Positions 1-5,792 of a DNA stretch of 6,264 bases are shown here, piece after piece. The notes under the pieces were generated by a model. It was not told where the DNA came from. It searched no databases and saw only the letters and a program-made list of their open reading frames with translations. Origin of the DNA: Pseudomonadota bacterium (GTDB taxonomy: Bacteria; Pseudomonadota; Alphaproteobacteria; Rhizobiales; Rhizobiaceae); contig JAEWFU010000108.1 of assembly GCA_023388675.1 (NCBI GenBank), positions 1-6,264 on the forward strand. The letters run 5' to 3'. How positions within the stretch are numbered: the first letter of the stretch is position 1; each line of letters opens with the position of its first letter. The position numbers and the translations under genes are program-made.

Positions 1-678
1 GCCCTGACGCGTCACGAAGTTTTCCAGCAGCGGCAGGATCGTGTCTGCCGAGACATGGCGCAGCGGCAGGATCGTGGCGCCATAGCCAGGCTGGATGGTG
101 ACGCTCTGGTCGAGTTGGGCAACGCCCATCGCCTCCGCGGCAACCATGAGCCTGAACCGGTTGCCCTCGCGCACGAGCGCGATGTCGTTGCTGCGCAGCG
201 ACGCCTCGAACATGGAGAGAATCTCGGCCGCCGGCACGGGCCTCGCGGTGACGATCGAAACCTGACCGCTGACGCGCGGGTCGATCACGTAGCTGATGCG
301 CAGAATCTCACCGAGGATGGTACGCGTCGCGACGGCAACTTCGGCACTGTCCAGATTGACCTCGAAGGTTTCCCCGCTGGTGACGACCGGGGACAATTCG
401 CTCGCCTGCGCCACGACCGACGTGCGATCCGTACCGCCGTAGAGTTGTGCCTGGGGGTTATTGCCGCGCCCGAAGCCGAACGAGGAAAGGAAGCCGCCAC
501 CCGACGGGTTTCTTGCACTCAGGTCGGCGTTGGTTGCCCGCTCAAGCGGATCGGGCCGCATCGCTTCTTCGATATTCTTGCCGGAAACGCAGGCCGACAG
601 CAAAAGGGCCGCGACACCAAACACCGTCGCGAAACGCGCGCGCTTGGCCGCGACGATGTCCCCGCTCCCGACTTTCAC
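1..678 (-). CDS. gspD: Type II secretion system secretin GspD, N-terminal part (runs off left edge)
   Basis: Outer-membrane secretin that forms the exit channel of the type II secretion system; only the first 226 codons are present and the frame is open at base 1. The start is GTG at 678, read as VKVGSGDIVAAKRARF; the first ATG lies at codon 40 and would remove the signal peptide. Residues 11-15 are basic, 16-29 hydrophobic, and LSAC at 27-30 is a good lipobox with Cys30 as the lipidated residue; Val follows, not Asp, which fits outer-membrane sorting. Residues about 31-100 are a Gly/Asn/Ser-rich linker. Residues about 104-180 match the secretin N0 (STN) domain (FEVNLDSAEVA, SYVIDPRVSGQVSI). 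N1 begins near 198 (GYGATILPLRHVSADTILPLL). The membrane-pore domain lies outside the window. It diverges from gspE, which supports GspD over PilQ or a type III secretin. The ribosome site is weak (a GGGG run about 7 bases upstream). Confidence 0.88.
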   Translation of the reverse strand, partial: MKVGSGDIVAAKRARFATVFGVAALLLSACVSGKNIEEAMRPDPLERATNADLSARNPSGGGFLSSFGFGRGNNPQAQLYGGTDRTSVVAQASELSPVVTSGETFEVNLDSAEVAVATRTILGEILRISYVIDPRVSGQVSIVTARPVPAAEILSMFEASLRSNDIALVREGNRFRLMVAAEAMGVAQLDQSVTIQPGYGATILPLRHVSADTILPLLENFVTRQG

Positions 679-721
679 TAAAACACCCCGACAAGCACGC
701 GACATTTACTTATTGTAAAGA

Positions 722-751
722 CTTCTATCCCAGCGCAGTTCAGCTTGACAA
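722..751 (-). promoter_or_regulatory. Candidate promoter for gspD
   Basis: Reading the minus strand, TTGTCA (751-746) is followed after 18 bp by TAGAAG (727-722), which matches the sigma-70 -35 and -10 consensus at five and four of six positions. A second -10-like hexamer, TACAAT (717-712), lies closer to the gene but has no good -35 at normal spacing. The -35 hexamer overlaps the plus-strand -35 candidate of gspE. This rests on consensus matching only. Confidence 0.3.
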
Positions 752-773
752 CAGGTTCTACCTGTTTTCCCAT
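745..773 (+). promoter_or_regulatory. Candidate promoter for gspE
   Basis: A perfect -35 hexamer TTGACA (745-750) is followed after 17 bp by TCCCAT (768-773), a poor -10 match (three of six). The spacer is almost wholly occupied by the inverted repeat at 750-766, so a bound repressor there would block the polymerase. It would give a 5' leader of roughly 80 bases before gspE. The weak -10 means an activator or another sigma factor could be involved. Confidence 0.3.
750..766. repeat. Inverted repeat AACAGGT-TCT-ACCTGTT, possible operator
   Basis: A perfect 7-bp inverted repeat around a 3-base centre sits between the divergent gspD and gspE genes. It overlaps the candidate gspE promoter spacer and abuts the shared -35 region. 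Its 17-bp size and symmetry suit a dimeric regulator; the regulator is not in the window. It could also form a small hairpin if transcribed, but no T run follows, so it is not a terminator. Confidence 0.4.
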
Positions 774-781
774 TTCTCCTT

Positions 782-803
782 AACAGGAATGCGGGACCCT
801 GTT
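782..803. repeat. Second inverted repeat with the same half-site (AACAGG-N10-CCTGTT)
   Basis: AACAGG (782-787) and CCTGTT (798-803) form a 6-bp inverted repeat with a 10-base centre. Its half-site is identical to that of the repeat at 750-766. The left arms of the two repeats are 32 bp apart, about three helical turns, so both would face the same side of the DNA. It lies downstream of the candidate gspE promoter and upstream of the gene. Confidence 0.35.
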
Positions 804-857
804 GCAGTTGAGACAACGTTTGCCTGGGCAGTGTCGGCGAACAAGCAAGGAAAAGGC

Positions 858-2549
858 ATGAATATCCACGATCCGGCACTCCAGGGTCGGGCAATGCTCG
901 AGGCGATCGCAGATGCCGGACTCGCCGGTCTCGGTGCAATGGAGCGTGTGATGGGCGCGGGCGGTGTCACTCGCGCTTCTGACCTGCACCGGCTGGTGGA
1001 TGCTCAGCTTGTCGATGCCGACGCATTGGCGGCTTTCCTCGCCAGCCGGTATGGGGTGCGGCTGCTGGACGGCGATGCTCTAAAAGAACTGGAGATAGCG
1101 GCATCGGACCTGTCACACAGGTTTCTTGTCGACAACTGGCTTCTTCCGTTGCGCGGCGCGGACGGGAGGCGGCTGGTGGGTGCGCTTCATCCGGGCGATC
1201 ACGAGCCGCTTGATGCCCTTTTCGCCGTGCTGGATGAGCATGCCGAACTTTGCGTTGTTTCGGCGCCGGACATGGAAGCGCGGCTCGAGCGCCTCGCGGA
1301 CGCGCAAGCTCCCGAGGGAAATGCGGAAGCCTCGCTGTCCTCGGAAGAAGCAATCGCCGACCTGCGGGACATGGCAAGCGGTGCGCCGGTGGTCATGGCC
1401 GTCGACGACATTTTTCGCCGCGCCATCGACCTGCGGGCGACCGACATCCATCTCGAACCAATGCGCGGGCGGCTCGTGCTGCGTTTCCGCATCGACGGCG
1501 TGTTGCGGGTCATGACGCCTCCGGCTGCGGATATGGGCGAGCCGATCGTCTCGCGCGTCAAGGTGCTTGCGGGGCTCGACATTGCCGAGCGTCGCCGACC
1601 GCAGGACGGCGGCATGCGCCTCAAGGTGCGCGATCGGGACATAGAGATGCGCGTCGCGACGCTGCCTTCGATTCACGGCGAGACGCTGGTGATGCGTATC
1701 CTGCAGCGCGACGGTGCGTTGGTCGACCTCGGCAGCATCGGCCTGCGCGGTCGGGATATGGAAACGCTGCACCGTCTGCTGGAGCATACGCATGGCATGA
1801 TTGTCGTCGCCGGCCCCACCGGCAGCGGCAAGACGACGACACTGGCTGCCGCCCTCTCGCGGCTGAACGATCCGGGCCGCAAGATCGTCACCATCGAGGA
1901 TCCGGTTGAGTACCAGATTCCCGGCATCGTCCAGTCGCAGGTGCAGCCGGCCATCGATCTCACATTCTCGTCGGCGATCCGCGCCTTCGTGCGCCAGGAT
2001 CCGGACATCATCCTCGTCGGCGAAGTGCGTGATCCCGAAACGGCGCGAGCGGCGGTTCAGGCCGGTCTTACCGGCCACCTTGTCCTCACCACGGTCCACG
2101 CCAACACGGCCGCGGCCGCATTCACGCGTCTGCGCGATCTCGGTATCGAGAACTACCTCCTTGTGGGCGCCGTGCGGGGCGTCGTCGCCCAGCGGTTGGT
2201 TCGGCGACTGTGCGAACATTGCAAGCGTCCATCCACCATCGCCCCTGATCTGCTGGCTGGCGACCCGCGCTATTCGGCCGTGGGTTTCCGGGCGGGGGAC
2301 CAGGTGTTCGAGGCTGTCGGCTGCGCCCGTTGCGCGGATGCGGGCTATCGCGGCCGTATCGCCGTATTCGAAATCCTCACGCTGGGCGAGGAGGTCGTGC
2401 ATCTTACTTCGGAGGGCGGCGACAATGCCAGGATCGAGGCAGCCGCGCTGAGAGGCGGCATGACGACGATGGCCGATGACGCCGTGGGCAAGGCTCTCGA
2501 TGGGCTGACGTCTCCGTCGGAAGTCGTGCGTGTGACCGCGCTGCGATAG
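858..2549 (+). CDS. gspE: Type II secretion system assembly ATPase GspE
   Basis: Cytoplasmic hexameric ATPase that powers pseudopilus assembly in type II secretion; 563 residues, complete. The ATG at 858 has AAGGA six bases upstream; the frame stays open back to 447, but that extension crosses the spacer and runs antisense to gspD, so it is rejected. An N-terminal GspE/MshEN-type domain (about 40-145) normally docks on GspL. The catalytic part follows: Asp box TDIHLEP (195-201), RFRIDGVLR (209-217), ERRRPQDGG (244-252), Walker A GPTGSGKT (319-326, Lys325), Walker B DPDIILVGEVRD (381-392, Glu389), and His box GLTGHLVLTTVHAN (403-416). Four cysteines (452, 455, 489, 492) form the zinc-binding CxxC...CxxC module seen in GspE and many PilB proteins. 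All key residues are present. PilB of type IV pili is the main alternative; the divergent secretin favours GspE. It is not followed by gspF. Confidence 0.9.
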   Translation: MNIHDPALQGRAMLEAIADAGLAGLGAMERVMGAGGVTRASDLHRLVDAQLVDADALAAFLASRYGVRLLDGDALKELEIAASDLSHRFLVDNWLLPLRGADGRRLVGALHPGDHEPLDALFAVLDEHAELCVVSAPDMEARLERLADAQAPEGNAEASLSSEEAIADLRDMASGAPVVMAVDDIFRRAIDLRATDIHLEPMRGRLVLRFRIDGVLRVMTPPAADMGEPIVSRVKVLAGLDIAERRRPQDGGMRLKVRDRDIEMRVATLPSIHGETLVMRILQRDGALVDLGSIGLRGRDMETLHRLLEHTHGMIVVAGPTGSGKTTTLAAALSRLNDPGRKIVTIEDPVEYQIPGIVQSQVQPAIDLTFSSAIRAFVRQDPDIILVGEVRDPETARAAVQAGLTGHLVLTTVHANTAAAAFTRLRDLGIENYLLVGAVRGVVAQRLVRRLCEHCKRPSTIAPDLLAGDPRYSAVGFRAGDQVFEAVGCARCADAGYRGRIAVFEILTLGEEVVHLTSEGGDNARIEAAALRGGMTTMADDAVGKALDGLTSPSEVVRVTALR

Positions 2550-2572
2550 GCAGCTTGCGGGGAGGTCACGCA
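2527..2572. terminator. Imperfect hairpin spanning the convergent gspE and tctA stops
   Basis: TGCG and TGACC (2527-2530, 2533-2537) pair with GGTCA and CGCA (2564-2568, 2569-2572) around an inner stem GCTGC-GATAG-GCAGC (2540-2554). The gspE stop TAG lies in the inner loop and the tctA stop lies in the outer arm. The arms are symmetric, so transcripts from either side could fold. There is no T run on either strand, so any termination would be weak or Rho-assisted. Confidence 0.25.
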
Positions 2573-4062
2573 GCCGAACTGTCGGCGCGGCGGCGTCGCC
2601 ATGCACCCAACAGCAGTGACAGCCAGATTATGACGACGACCGCGCCGAGCACCGCAGCGATCGGTCGCTCGAAGAAGGCGGTAACGGCTCCATCGGACTT
2701 GATCATGGTGGTGATGAAGTTGCGTTCCAGGATCGGCCCGATGACGATGCCCAGGATGCATGGAGCGATCGGAATGTCGTTCTCCTCCATGAAGAAGCCG
2801 AGCACACCGAAGGCCAGCATCAGCACGATGCCATAGGCGGCGTTGTTAGAGGCGAACGCACCCACGATGCAGAAGATGAGGATCATCGGCATCAACACCC
2901 GCCTCGGGGTGCGCAACAGGTGCCTGGCGAGCTTGATGACGAGCCAGCCGAGCGGCACCATCAGCAAGTTAGCGAGAATGAAGATGAGGAAGACGGCGTA
3001 GATCGTCTGCGGATTGAACAGGAACAATGTGGGGCCGGGGTTGATGCCCTTGACGTAGAGCACGCCGATGACGATGGCGGTGATGGTGTCGCCGGGAATG
3101 CCGAATACCAGCGCCGGAATCCATGCGCTGGCTAGCGACGAATTGTTGGCCGACGTGCTTTCAATCACCCCCTCGACATGGCCCGTGCCGAATTTCTCCT
3201 GGTTGCGTGAGAAGCGGCGGCTGACGGCGTAGCTGACATAGGCGGCCACGTCTGCGCCGGCGCCGGGCAGGATGCCGATCGCGGTGCCGAGCACGTTTCC
3301 GCGCAACTGCTGCGGCCAATAGGCCCTGATCATCGCGCCCCAGTCGCGGAAGATGTTGCCCACCTTGCTTTGCACCGAGTCCCAGGGCGGTGCGCCGGCA
3401 GCGATCGTGCGCAACACCTCGGACACCGCGAAGAGGCCGATCATCGCGGGGATGAAATCGATCCCGGCGAGCATGTCGGTGGAGCCGAAGGTGAAGCGTG
3501 GCACGCCGGCGGGATTGTTCAGTCCCACGGTGGAGATAAGGAGGCCGATCAGCAGGCTGACCATGCCCCGGATCGGCGAGGCGGCGCCGATGAAGGCGGC
3601 GCAGGTGAGCCCCAGCAGCGCCATCCAGAAATATTCGGGCGACGAAAATTTCAGCGCGATCTCGGCGAGCGCCGGCGCGGCGAAGATCAGCACCGCAGTG
3701 CCGAACAACCCGCCGATTGCCGAGAAGACGACGCAGGCGCCCAGCACTTTCTCGGCCTGTCCCTTGCGGGTCATCGCGTAGGCTTCGTCCACATAGGCGG
3801 CAGAGGCCGGTGTGCCGGGTATGCGCAGCAACGCTCCGGGAATGTCCCCGGCAAAGATCGCCATCGCCGCGCAGGTAACCATCGCGCCGACGGCGGGGAT
3901 CGGATCCATGAAGAAGGTGAGCGGCACCAGAAGTGCCGTCGCCATGGTGGCGGTCAGCCCCGGAACCGCTCCCACGAGCAGGCCGAAAAGTGCCGCTGAA
4001 ATCAACGTGACAAGCACATCGACGGTGAAGACCAGTTCGAATGCGGCGAGGATCGCGTTCAT
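2566..4062 (-). CDS. tctA: Tripartite tricarboxylate transporter large membrane subunit TctA
   Basis: Large integral membrane subunit of a TTT-family secondary transporter, which takes a small carboxylate or related solute from the TctC binding protein and moves it inward using an ion gradient. It has 498 residues, normal for TctA, and is hydrophobic throughout, with about a dozen probable membrane segments. Family motifs are clear: GAVPGLTATMATALLVPLTF (31-50), GDIPGALLRIPGTPASAA (72-89), GILPGAGADVAAYVSYAV (263-280), GVIESTSANNS (298-308), GIPGDTITAIVIG (321-333) and GPILERNF (442-449). The first and third are the repeated Pro-Gly re-entrant-type motifs of the two homologous halves. A last membrane segment (about 465-487) is followed by an RRRR tail, presumably cytoplasmic. 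The ATG at 4062 has GGAGT four bases upstream, 12 bp after the tctB stop. The sequence does not identify the substrate. Confidence 0.95.
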   Translation of the reverse strand: MNAILAAFELVFTVDVLVTLISAALFGLLVGAVPGLTATMATALLVPLTFFMDPIPAVGAMVTCAAMAIFAGDIPGALLRIPGTPASAAYVDEAYAMTRKGQAEKVLGACVVFSAIGGLFGTAVLIFAAPALAEIALKFSSPEYFWMALLGLTCAAFIGAASPIRGMVSLLIGLLISTVGLNNPAGVPRFTFGSTDMLAGIDFIPAMIGLFAVSEVLRTIAAGAPPWDSVQSKVGNIFRDWGAMIRAYWPQQLRGNVLGTAIGILPGAGADVAAYVSYAVSRRFSRNQEKFGTGHVEGVIESTSANNSSLASAWIPALVFGIPGDTITAIVIGVLYVKGINPGPTLFLFNPQTIYAVFLIFILANLLMVPLGWLVIKLARHLLRTPRRVLMPMILIFCIVGAFASNNAAYGIVLMLAFGVLGFFMEENDIPIAPCILGIVIGPILERNFITTMIKSDGAVTAFFERPIAAVLGAVVVIIWLSLLLGAWRRRRADSSAA

Positions 4063-4074
4063 ACGGACTCCGTC

Positions 4075-4545
4075 CTACCAGGGCAGGCGGGGCATCAGCC
4101 CCTGCGGCAACGGCACTAGGAGTATCGAGCGAAAGACGAAATCGCAGATGAAAGCCGCGGCAAATGCGAAGACCAGCGTCTGCCACCAGGGCACACGCAG
4201 CATCCTGAACAGCACGATCAGCAGCAGTATCGAGATCGGAATGAAGCCGAGATAGCGCGCGAACAGGATGTAGACGATGACGCAGAGTATCGTCACCAGC
4301 ACCGCTGGCATCGCACCCGGTTTTCGGGTCCACTCGGTGCGCGTGATGAGGGGAAACGGAGCGGAGCGAAACCCGCGCACGAACATGAGCAGGCCGCAGC
4401 AGACGAAACCGATGGCGATGGCTGTAGGAAACGCGGCCGCGCCGTAGCGCTGGCCGGGTATCGCCGGAAAGGTCTGCGAATATATACCGACAACCAGCCC
4501 GAAGACCAGCAGCATGGCACCCAACATGGTGTCGCTGAAGCGCAT
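4075..4545 (-). CDS. tctB: Tripartite tricarboxylate transporter small membrane subunit TctB
   Basis: Small membrane subunit that partners TctA; its precise mechanical role is poorly known in the family. It has 156 residues, the usual TctB length. Hydrophobic segments at about 5-23, 39-57, 79-97, 99-116 and 121-145 give four to five membrane spans; the third and fourth are nearly continuous, as expected for the family. A polar, basic loop (59-77) separates the two halves. The C-terminal LPQGLMP (146-152) resembles the LPxG ending common in TctB proteins. The ATG at 4545 has GGGAGG five bases upstream, a strong ribosome site. It lies between tctC and tctA on one strand, and this order supports the call more than sequence identity, since TctB is poorly conserved. 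Confidence 0.9.
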   Translation of the reverse strand: MRFSDTMLGAMLLVFGLVVGIYSQTFPAIPGQRYGAAAFPTAIAIGFVCCGLLMFVRGFRSAPFPLITRTEWTRKPGAMPAVLVTILCVIVYILFARYLGFIPISILLLIVLFRMLRVPWWQTLVFAFAAAFICDFVFRSILLVPLPQGLMPRLPW

Positions 4546-4576
4546 CGAAACCTCCCGTGCCAGACAGCGGCAAGAC

Positions 4577-4606
4577 GAATGAAAGGCGCGGCTGCGCCCT
4601 TCATTC
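4577..4606 (-). other. Intercistronic stem-loop between tctC and tctB
   Basis: In the minus-strand transcript GAATGAAGGGCGC pairs over 13 positions with GCGCCTTTCATTC around the loop AGCC, with one G-U pair and no bulge. It begins 20 bases after the tctC stop and ends 32 bases before the tctB start. No U run follows, so it is not a standard intrinsic terminator. Its place behind the binding-protein gene suggests protection of the tctC message from 3' exonucleases or partial attenuation of tctBA, as known for stem-loops after other binding-protein genes such as malE. Confidence 0.6.
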
Positions 4607-4625
4607 CCTTCATGCCGTCCGGTAG

Positions 4626-5606
4626 CTACTGGACGAGGCCGACGGCCTTCATCGTATCGCCGAGCGCCTGGTTGCTCTGGCTCATGAAATCGGCGAACTC
4701 CTGGCCCGCGGCCCAGCGCACGCCATATCCCTGTGCCTTCATGAAGTTGCGATAGTCGTCGCTGTTGTACACGGTCTCAAGAGCCGTGGTCAGCTTAGTG
4801 GCGACGTCTTCGGGCAGCCCGGCCGGGCCGACGATGCCGCGCCATGCGCCGATCTGCCAGTCCGAGCCGCCCGCTTCATTGAGCGTGGGTACGTCGGGGA
4901 AGAGTTCGGCACGGTTGGAGGACATGATGGCGAGCGACTTGACCCGTCCCGCCTCGATCAGGGCGCGGGCCTCCACCAGCGAGCACGGCACGATGTTGAC
5001 CCCGCCCGCGACGAGTTCCTGCAGGCCGGGGGCCGCCCCTTCGCTGGGCACCCACGGCACCTTGGCAGGGTCGATGCCGCGATCGTTCAGCATACCGGCG
5101 ATCGCCAGATGCCAGATGCCGCCCTGGCCGGTTCCGGACGCGCGGAACGTTCCGGGCTCTCCCGCTTCGATGGCGGCAAGCAGGGCTTCCAGCGTGTCAT
5201 ATTCGGAATCCGCGGCGACTTGCACACCCGCGGCATCCTCGTTCATCAGGGCCAGCGCGGTGTAATCCTCCCAGGTCAGTTCCGTGAGACCCTGCCAATG
5301 CATCATGCCGATCTCGACGGTCGCGATGCCCAGCGTGTAGCCGTCCGGATCGGCCTCGGCGATTGCCGAATGGCCGACTACGCCCGAGCCGCCCGTGCGG
5401 TTGACGACGTTGACCGGCTGGCCCAATTCCTTTTCGAGCACGGAACCGATGATGCGCGCCGTAGCATCGGTGCCGCCGCCGGCCCCCCAAGGCACGATGA
5501 GCGTCAGCGGACGCTCGGGATATTCGGCCATTGCCGGTGTTGCGAACGGCAGCAGGGTCGCGATGGCACCCGCTGCGGCAAGTCCAAGAACCGATCTTCT
5601 GAGCAT
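4626..5606 (-). CDS. tctC: Tripartite tricarboxylate transporter periplasmic binding protein TctC (Bug family)
   Basis: Periplasmic solute-binding protein that captures the substrate and delivers it to TctBA. It has 326 residues, typical for the family. The ATG at 5606 is preceded by GGGAGG six bases upstream; the open frame continues further but without this site or a signal peptide. The signal peptide is residues 1-27, with likely cleavage after AMA before EYPERP. Family features: YPERPLTLIVPWGAGGGTDATARI (29-52) at the mature N terminus, NRTGGSGVVG (69-78), ADPDGYTLGI (85-94), ASGTGQGGIWHLA (156-168), FPDVPTLNEAG (236-246) and GPAGLPEDV (260-268). The leader contains LRRSVLG, so Tat export is possible as well as Sec. 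Bug proteins usually bind small carboxylates, but the ligand cannot be named here. It is first in the operon. No TctD/TctE two-component genes are next to it; the upstream neighbour is a divergent methyltransferase. Confidence 0.94.
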   Translation of the reverse strand: MLRRSVLGLAAAGAIATLLPFATPAMAEYPERPLTLIVPWGAGGGTDATARIIGSVLEKELGQPVNVVNRTGGSGVVGHSAIAEADPDGYTLGIATVEIGMMHWQGLTELTWEDYTALALMNEDAAGVQVAADSEYDTLEALLAAIEAGEPGTFRASGTGQGGIWHLAIAGMLNDRGIDPAKVPWVPSEGAAPGLQELVAGGVNIVPCSLVEARALIEAGRVKSLAIMSSNRAELFPDVPTLNEAGGSDWQIGAWRGIVGPAGLPEDVATKLTTALETVYNSDDYRNFMKAQGYGVRWAAGQEFADFMSQSNQALGDTMKAVGLVQ

Positions 5607-5647
5607 TTCTTTCCTCCCGAAATTCTCGTCGATAGCGCCGTCCAGAA

Positions 5648-5676
5648 TTGACGATACGGAACGTACGCGCAACCAT
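5648..5676 (+). promoter_or_regulatory. Weak candidate promoter for the methyltransferase gene
   Basis: TTGACG (5648-5653) is followed after 17 bp by AACCAT (5671-5676), a weak -10 match. It lies about 115 bases upstream of the ATG at 5793. I found no better pair on the plus strand, and no convincing tctC promoter on the minus strand of this spacer, so treat it as a pointer only. Confidence 0.18.
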
Positions 5677-5705
5677 CGGGTTAAAACAGACAGACGGGAT
5701 GGTAT

Positions 5706-5715
5706 GGACCGGTCC
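5706..5715. repeat. Perfect 10-bp palindrome GGACCGGTCC
   Basis: A perfect palindrome in the tctC/methyltransferase divergent spacer, about 100 bp upstream of tctC and 77 bp upstream of the methyltransferase start. It sits nine bases left of the larger hairpin at 5724-5756. It could be half of a regulator site, but a 10-bp palindrome in GC-rich DNA can arise by chance. Confidence 0.25.
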
Positions 5716-5723
5716 GGCGGGAA

Positions 5724-5756
5724 GGATCGGGTTCTTCGTTTCAGGAACCCCGATCC
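5724..5756. repeat. Long inverted repeat / hairpin in the divergent spacer
   Basis: GGATCGGGTTC (5724-5734) is complementary to GAACCCCGATCC (5745-5756) apart from one bulged base, with a 10-base centre. It ends 36 bases before the methyltransferase ATG, so it would lie in that gene's 5' leader if transcription starts upstream. No T run follows on either strand, so a standard terminator is unlikely. It may be an operator or a leader structure. Confidence 0.45.
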
Positions 5757-5792
5757 ATCACAAAGCAGGCCCGTCAAAGTCGGTGCCAGAGG

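Noticed and set aside
55..681. Plus-strand open frame of 208 codons
   Set aside because: It is the antisense of gspD, is rich in Arg, His and Asp as expected for a shadow frame, and has no family match I recognise.
807..820. Small palindromes GTTG-AGA-CAAC and AACGTT upstream of gspE
   Set aside because: The arms are only 3-4 bp long and do not share the AACAGG half-site, so they are likely chance.
447..857. In-frame upstream extension of gspE giving a 700-residue protein
   Set aside because: The extra 137 codons run antisense to gspD and through the promoter-like spacer, and show no domain. The ATG at 858 has a proper ribosome site and begins family-like sequence.
1113..2606. Minus-strand open frame of 497 codons opposite gspE
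   Set aside because: It is fully antisense to a gene with all catalytic motifs; its Arg/His/Asp-rich composition is typical of shadows in GC-rich DNA.
3370..3999. Plus-strand open frames opposite tctA (142-209 codons)
   Set aside because: They are antisense to conserved TctA motifs and have no start context or recognisable domain.
3161..4573. Minus-strand open frame of 470 codons overlapping tctA and tctB
   Set aside because: It is out of frame with two clear transporter genes and crosses their junction, with Arg/His-rich shadow composition.
4577..4606. Intrinsic transcription terminator after tctC
   Set aside because: The stem is strong but no U run follows, and tctB and tctA continue on the same strand with good ribosome sites, so it is kept as a stabilising or attenuating element.
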